64,000 nucleotides of DNA from Faecalibacterium langellae (GTDB lineage Bacteria > Bacillota > Clostridia > Oscillospirales > Ruminococcaceae), in assembly GCF_002549775.1 (NCBI RefSeq), contig NZ_NMTR01000009.1, positions 26,775 through 90,774 of the forward strand. The letters are read 5' to 3'. Made by a program: the position numbers and the translations under genes. Below are positions 63,686 through 64,000 of this stretch, piece by piece. The notes under the pieces were generated by a model. That model was given only the letters and a program-made list of their open reading frames with translations, made no database searches and was not told the origin of the DNA. Positions within the stretch are counted from its first letter, which is position 1. Each line of letters begins with the position of its first letter.

Positions 63686-64000
63686 CCGGGCGGGGATTGT
63701 TCTCTTTTGGCACCAAAAGAGAACCAGAAAGGACGGCGGTGCCCGGAGGGCATGAAAGCCCCAGTGGGGCTTTTAAGCCGCAGACCGGTTTGCGAAGCAA
63801 ATGCCGCGTGTTCAGCGCGGCAAGGCCGCAGCGATTTCGATGCGCTGCAGCCGGGCGGGGATTGTTCTCTTTTGCCGCACAAAAGAGAACCAGAAAGGAC
63901 GGCGGTGCCCGGAGGGCATGAAAGCCCCAGTGGGGCTTTTAAGCCGCAGACCGGTTTGCGAAGCAAATGCCGCGTGTTTAGCGCGGCAAGGGCACGGCGA
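63686..64000 (-). repeat. 165-bp tandem array (two copies seen, inverted, runs off the window)
   Basis: CCGGGCGGGGATTGTTCTCT recurs at 63686 and 63851, a 165-bp period. It holds the same hairpins as 53988-54464 in the opposite orientation (GTGCCCGGAGGGCATGAAAG, CCCCAGTGGGGCTTTTAAGC, ACCGGTTTGCGAAGCAAATG). Confidence 0.9.

Overview
The window is about 64 kb of GC-rich (roughly 60 %) DNA from the chromosomal origin region of an anaerobic Firmicute. Gene content and order (minus-strand rpmH-rnpA-yidD-yidC-jag-mnmE-mnmG-rsmG-noc-parA-parB; plus-strand dnaA-dnaN-S4 protein-recF-remB-gyrB-gyrA), a long single-chain pyruvate:ferredoxin oxidoreductase and very many palindromic intergenic repeats suggest a Clostridia member of the Oscillospiraceae, most like Faecalibacterium. 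The genus is an inference from general knowledge; no search was run.

Layout. 1-2395: left-truncated minus-strand operon jetA-jetB-jetC of a Wadjet-type plasmid defence system. 2.4-20.6 kb: ordinary metabolic, envelope and transport genes (lipoproteins, two secreted orphan proteins, acylphosphatase, CBS/DRTGG pyrophosphatase, MATE pump, PAP2 protein, GluQRS, PTS EIICB, DUF362 ferredoxin, UppP, two TrkA-type proteins, a PH-domain pair, a HAD phosphatase). 20.6-22.4 kb: a collapsed branched-chain amino-acid ABC locus and two tRNA genes. 22.5-36.9 kb: serS and the leftward origin cluster. 37-46.5 kb: dnaA, predicted oriC, dnaN, recF, gyrB and gyrA. 46.6-49.6 kb: three tandem GT2 glycosyltransferases. 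49.6-53.6 kb: a Mn-type riboswitch with mntP, then monooxygenase, GntR, RluA and NUDIX genes. 54.8-58.4 kb: PFOR. 58.8-59.3 kb: an antitoxin with a deleted toxin. 59.5-63.7 kb: mgtE with a long leader, a GNAT gene, a gene-free DnaA-box cluster and a rhomboid-like protein.

The chromosome-maintenance parts fit together. DnaA boxes, a GC-rich spacer and a DnaA-trio lie between dnaA and dnaN. Four parS-like palindromes flank the origin near parAB. A Noc-type ParB paralogue has a Noc-box-like palindrome just upstream of its own gene.

The least explained content is intergenic. Several repeat families built from short hairpins fill most gaps: (i) an element with conserved flanks and a 34-36-nt hairpin whose TGCG loop is constant while its stem sequence changes but stays self-complementary; (ii) a 114-bp unit seen inserted in the loops of other palindromes, with both filled and empty sites present; (iii) 165/166-bp tandem units made of several hairpins; (iv) two arrays of small hairpins separated by ATGATG on the left half and CATCAT on the right half. 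They contain no recognisable protein gene and look like non-autonomous, REP-like mobile palindromes.
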